Part shown: piece by piece, positions 60,560-64,000 of the stretch
Position numbering within the stretch: position 1 is the first letter of the stretch
Layout of the letters: each line of letters starts with the position of its first letter
Assembly (NCBI RefSeq): GCF_011193355.1
Contig: NZ_CP049780.1
Coordinates: 6,726,634-6,790,633, forward strand
DNA: 64,000 nt
Source: Streptomyces sp. JB150
GTDB lineage: Bacteria; Actinomycetota; Actinomycetes; Streptomycetales; Streptomycetaceae
Direction of reading: 5' to 3'
Position numbers and translations under genes: made by a program
The notes under the pieces: model-generated
What the model was told of the DNA's origin: nothing
Databases searched by the model: none
The model's input: only the letters and a program-made list of their open reading frames with translations

Positions 60560-61999
60560 TCAGGCGGTCACCTCCGACCGGTCCCCGCCCCACAGCGTGT
60601 GGAACGACCCGTCCCGGTCCGTCCGCCGGTACGTGTGCGCCCCGAAGAAGTCCCGCTGCCCCTGCGTCAGCGCCGCCGGCAGCCGCTCGGCGCGCAGCGC
60701 GTCGTAGTACGCCAGCGCCGCCGCGAACCCCGGTGTCGGCACGCCCTGCCGCACCGCCGCGACCAGCACGTCCCGCCAGTCGTCCTGCGCCGCCGCGATC
60801 TCCCGCGCGAACGTCTCGTCGGAGAGCAGGCTCGGCAGGTCGGGACGGGCGTCGTAGGCGGCGCGGATCCGGTCGAGGAACGCCGCGCGGATGATGCAGC
60901 CGCCGCGCCACAGGGACGCGACCCCGCCGAGGTCGATGTCCCAGCCGTACTCCTCGCTGCCCGCCGCGATCTCGTGGAAACCCTGCGTGTACGACACGAT
61001 CTTCGAGGCGTACAGCGCCTGCTCCACCCGGTCCGCGAAGGCCGCCGCCTCCGCCTCGCCCAGCGGCGACGGCGCCGGGCCCGCCAGCCCGCGCGAGGCC
61101 TCGCGCAGCGCGGCGTGCCCGGAGAGGGACCGCGCGAACACCGCCTCCGCGATGCCCGATACCGGGACGCCCAGGTCGAGGGCGATCTGGACGGTCCAGC
61201 GGCCGGTGCCCTTCTGCTCCGCCCGGTCCACGACCACGTCCACGAACGGCTCGCCCGTCGCGGCGTCCACGTGGGACAGCACCTCGGCGGTGATCTCGAT
61301 CAGGTACGAGTCGAGGCGGCCGGTGTTCCACGTCCGGAAGATCTCCGCGATCCGCGCGGGCTCGTACCCGGCGACGTCGCGCAGCAGCTGGTACGCCTCG
61401 CCGATCAGCTGCATGTCGGCGTACTCGATGCCGTTGTGCACCATCTTCACGAAGTGTCCGGCGCCGTCGGGGCCGACGTGCGTCACACAGGGCGTCCCGT
61501 CGGCCGCCTTCGCGGAGATCCGCTCCAGCATCGGGCCCAGCGACTCGTACGACTCCTTCGAGCCGCCCGGCATGATGCTCGGGCCGTTGAGCGCGCCCTC
61601 CTCGCCGCCGGAGATGCCGGTGCCGACGAAGTGGATGCCCTTCTCGCGCAGTTCGCGCTCCCGGCGCCGGGTGTCGGCGAAGTGCGCGTTGCCGCCGTCG
61701 ATGATCATGTCGCCCGGCTCCAGCAGCGGGGCGAACTCGTGGATCACGGCGTCGGTCGGCTCACCGGCCTTCACCATGACGACGAGCCGGCGGGGCCGCT
61801 CCAGCGCCGCCACGAACTCCTTCGCGGTCTCGGCCGCCACGAACTCGCCCTCGTGTCCGAACTCCTCCACCAGCGCGCGCGTGCGCGCCGCCGTCCGGTT
61901 GTGCACGGCGACCGTGTAGCCGTTGCGGGCGAAGTTGCGGGCGAGGTTGCGGCCCATGACCGCGAGTCCCGTGACGCCGATCTGGGCTGACGTGCTCAT
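60560..61999 (-). CDS. gnd: 6-phosphogluconate dehydrogenase, NADP(+)-dependent, decarboxylating
   Basis: 479 residues, the long form. GVTGLAVMGRNLARNFARNGYTVAVHNRT (NADP binding) and IIDGGNAHFADTRRRERELREKGIHFVGTGISGGEEGA with LNGPSIMPGG; catalytic KMVHNGIEYADMQLI. Pentose phosphate pathway, making ribulose-5-phosphate, CO2 and NADPH. ATG follows AGGAG. In S. coelicolor the gnd and rpfD homologues also adjoin, to my knowledge. Confidence 0.96.
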   Translation of the reverse strand: MSTSAQIGVTGLAVMGRNLARNFARNGYTVAVHNRTAARTRALVEEFGHEGEFVAAETAKEFVAALERPRRLVVMVKAGEPTDAVIHEFAPLLEPGDMIIDGGNAHFADTRRRERELREKGIHFVGTGISGGEEGALNGPSIMPGGSKESYESLGPMLERISAKAADGTPCVTHVGPDGAGHFVKMVHNGIEYADMQLIGEAYQLLRDVAGYEPARIAEIFRTWNTGRLDSYLIEITAEVLSHVDAATGEPFVDVVVDRAEQKGTGRWTVQIALDLGVPVSGIAEAVFARSLSGHAALREASRGLAGPAPSPLGEAEAAAFADRVEQALYASKIVSYTQGFHEIAAGSEEYGWDIDLGGVASLWRGGCIIRAAFLDRIRAAYDARPDLPSLLSDETFAREIAAAQDDWRDVLVAAVRQGVPTPGFAAALAYYDALRAERLPAALTQGQRDFFGAHTYRRTDRDGSFHTLWGGDRSEVTA

Positions 62000-62154
62000 A
62001 CGCTGGGCTCCTAGCTGTCCGGTATCGGGTGGTGCCGGTCGTGCTCGACGTGCTTCCGCGCTCAATGTGCTGCCTCGGGCCATCCTGACGCGCCCGTTCC
62101 CCGAGCGCACACCGGGCTCCTTCCGCGGGGGCGTCGGCTGATACGGATGCGGCG

Positions 62155-62179
62155 GCCGGGGGTACTCAGTCCCCCCGGC
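62155..62179. other. Hairpin in the gnd/rpfD divergent region
   Basis: GCCGGGGG and CCCCCGGC form an 8-bp stem with a loop of about 9 nt. The stretch 62000-62330 between gnd and the RpfD-like gene holds the promoters; I did not recognise a c-di-AMP riboswitch there, although some rpf genes of streptomycetes have one. Confidence 0.4.
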
Positions 62180-62309
62180 AGGTCACACCGGCCACTCCCG
62201 CGTGACGGGTCGTCAACCGAGCCCGCCACGCGGTGACGAGGCGTGCGCAAGGCGGCCGATAGCTGTCTTGTCATGGCCTGTTACGGCCGCCTACTTTTGG
62301 CCCTCCTGA

Positions 62310-64000
<1,691 letters not shown>

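Overview
The window is high-GC actinobacterial DNA, almost certainly a Streptomyces chromosome. The evidence is third-position GC bias, GTG and TTG starts, frequent ATGA/GTGA stop-start overlaps, an AfsA/ScbR-type butyrolactone pair, monomeric isocitrate dehydrogenase, an RpfD-like protein and a SigB-like partner-switching set. I saw no rRNA, tRNA, insertion sequence, integrase or CRISPR array.

Layout. 1-4774: a TPR-CHAT peptidase gene (cut by the left edge) divergent from an operon of an intracellular subtilase, an ECF-like sigma factor and a small partner protein. 4793-12710: metabolic and membrane genes (N-formylglutamate amidohydrolase, isocitrate dehydrogenase, MscS channel, APC permease, a hypothetical protein). 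12970-17023: an overlapping three-gene operon of an FGGY kinase, a GlpA-like FAD enzyme with a BFD-type Cys4 tail, and an NAD(P)/FAD oxidoreductase. 17151-18852: an MFS exporter divergent from a MerR regulator.

18831-34589 is the most interesting region. It looks like a biosynthetic gene cluster built on a LysW-type amino-group carrier protein: carrier, LysX ligase, LysZ kinase, LysY reductase, class I glutamine amidotransferase, Glu/Leu-type dehydrogenase, adenylate-forming ligase, class I aminotransferase, FAH-family enzyme and a homocitrate-synthase-like enzyme, all in one ten-gene leftward run. Two acyl-CoA-dehydrogenase-fold proteins diverge from it. Next to them lie an atypical OmpR-type regulator and a divergent ScbR/AfsA pair. 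The usual LysJ and LysK steps are absent, and the carrier ends in Gln where LysW ends in Glu. The product cannot be read from the sequence.

34744-46763: a YbhN-like membrane protein, an ABC exporter with a MerR-type leaderless promoter, and a stress-signalling set (GAF/PAS/SpoIIE phosphatase, anti-sigma kinase, SigB-family sigma factor, receiver-PP2C, CHASE3 histidine kinase, single-domain receiver). 46887-59003: an organosulfur assimilation island (TauD-like dioxygenase, TauBAC/SsuBAC-like transporter, LysR, SfnG, two SfnB/MsuC/DszC-like enzymes, FMN reductase, SsuD/MsuD, another LLM enzyme). Both of its transcription units begin with tiny Cys-Cys-coding leader peptides. 59163-64000: panD, a small GNAT-like protein, a Pro-rich peptide, gnd, an RpfD-like cell-wall hydrolase and the end of a repeat-rich ORF. 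Many intergenic gaps carry minisatellites of 8 to 33 bp.
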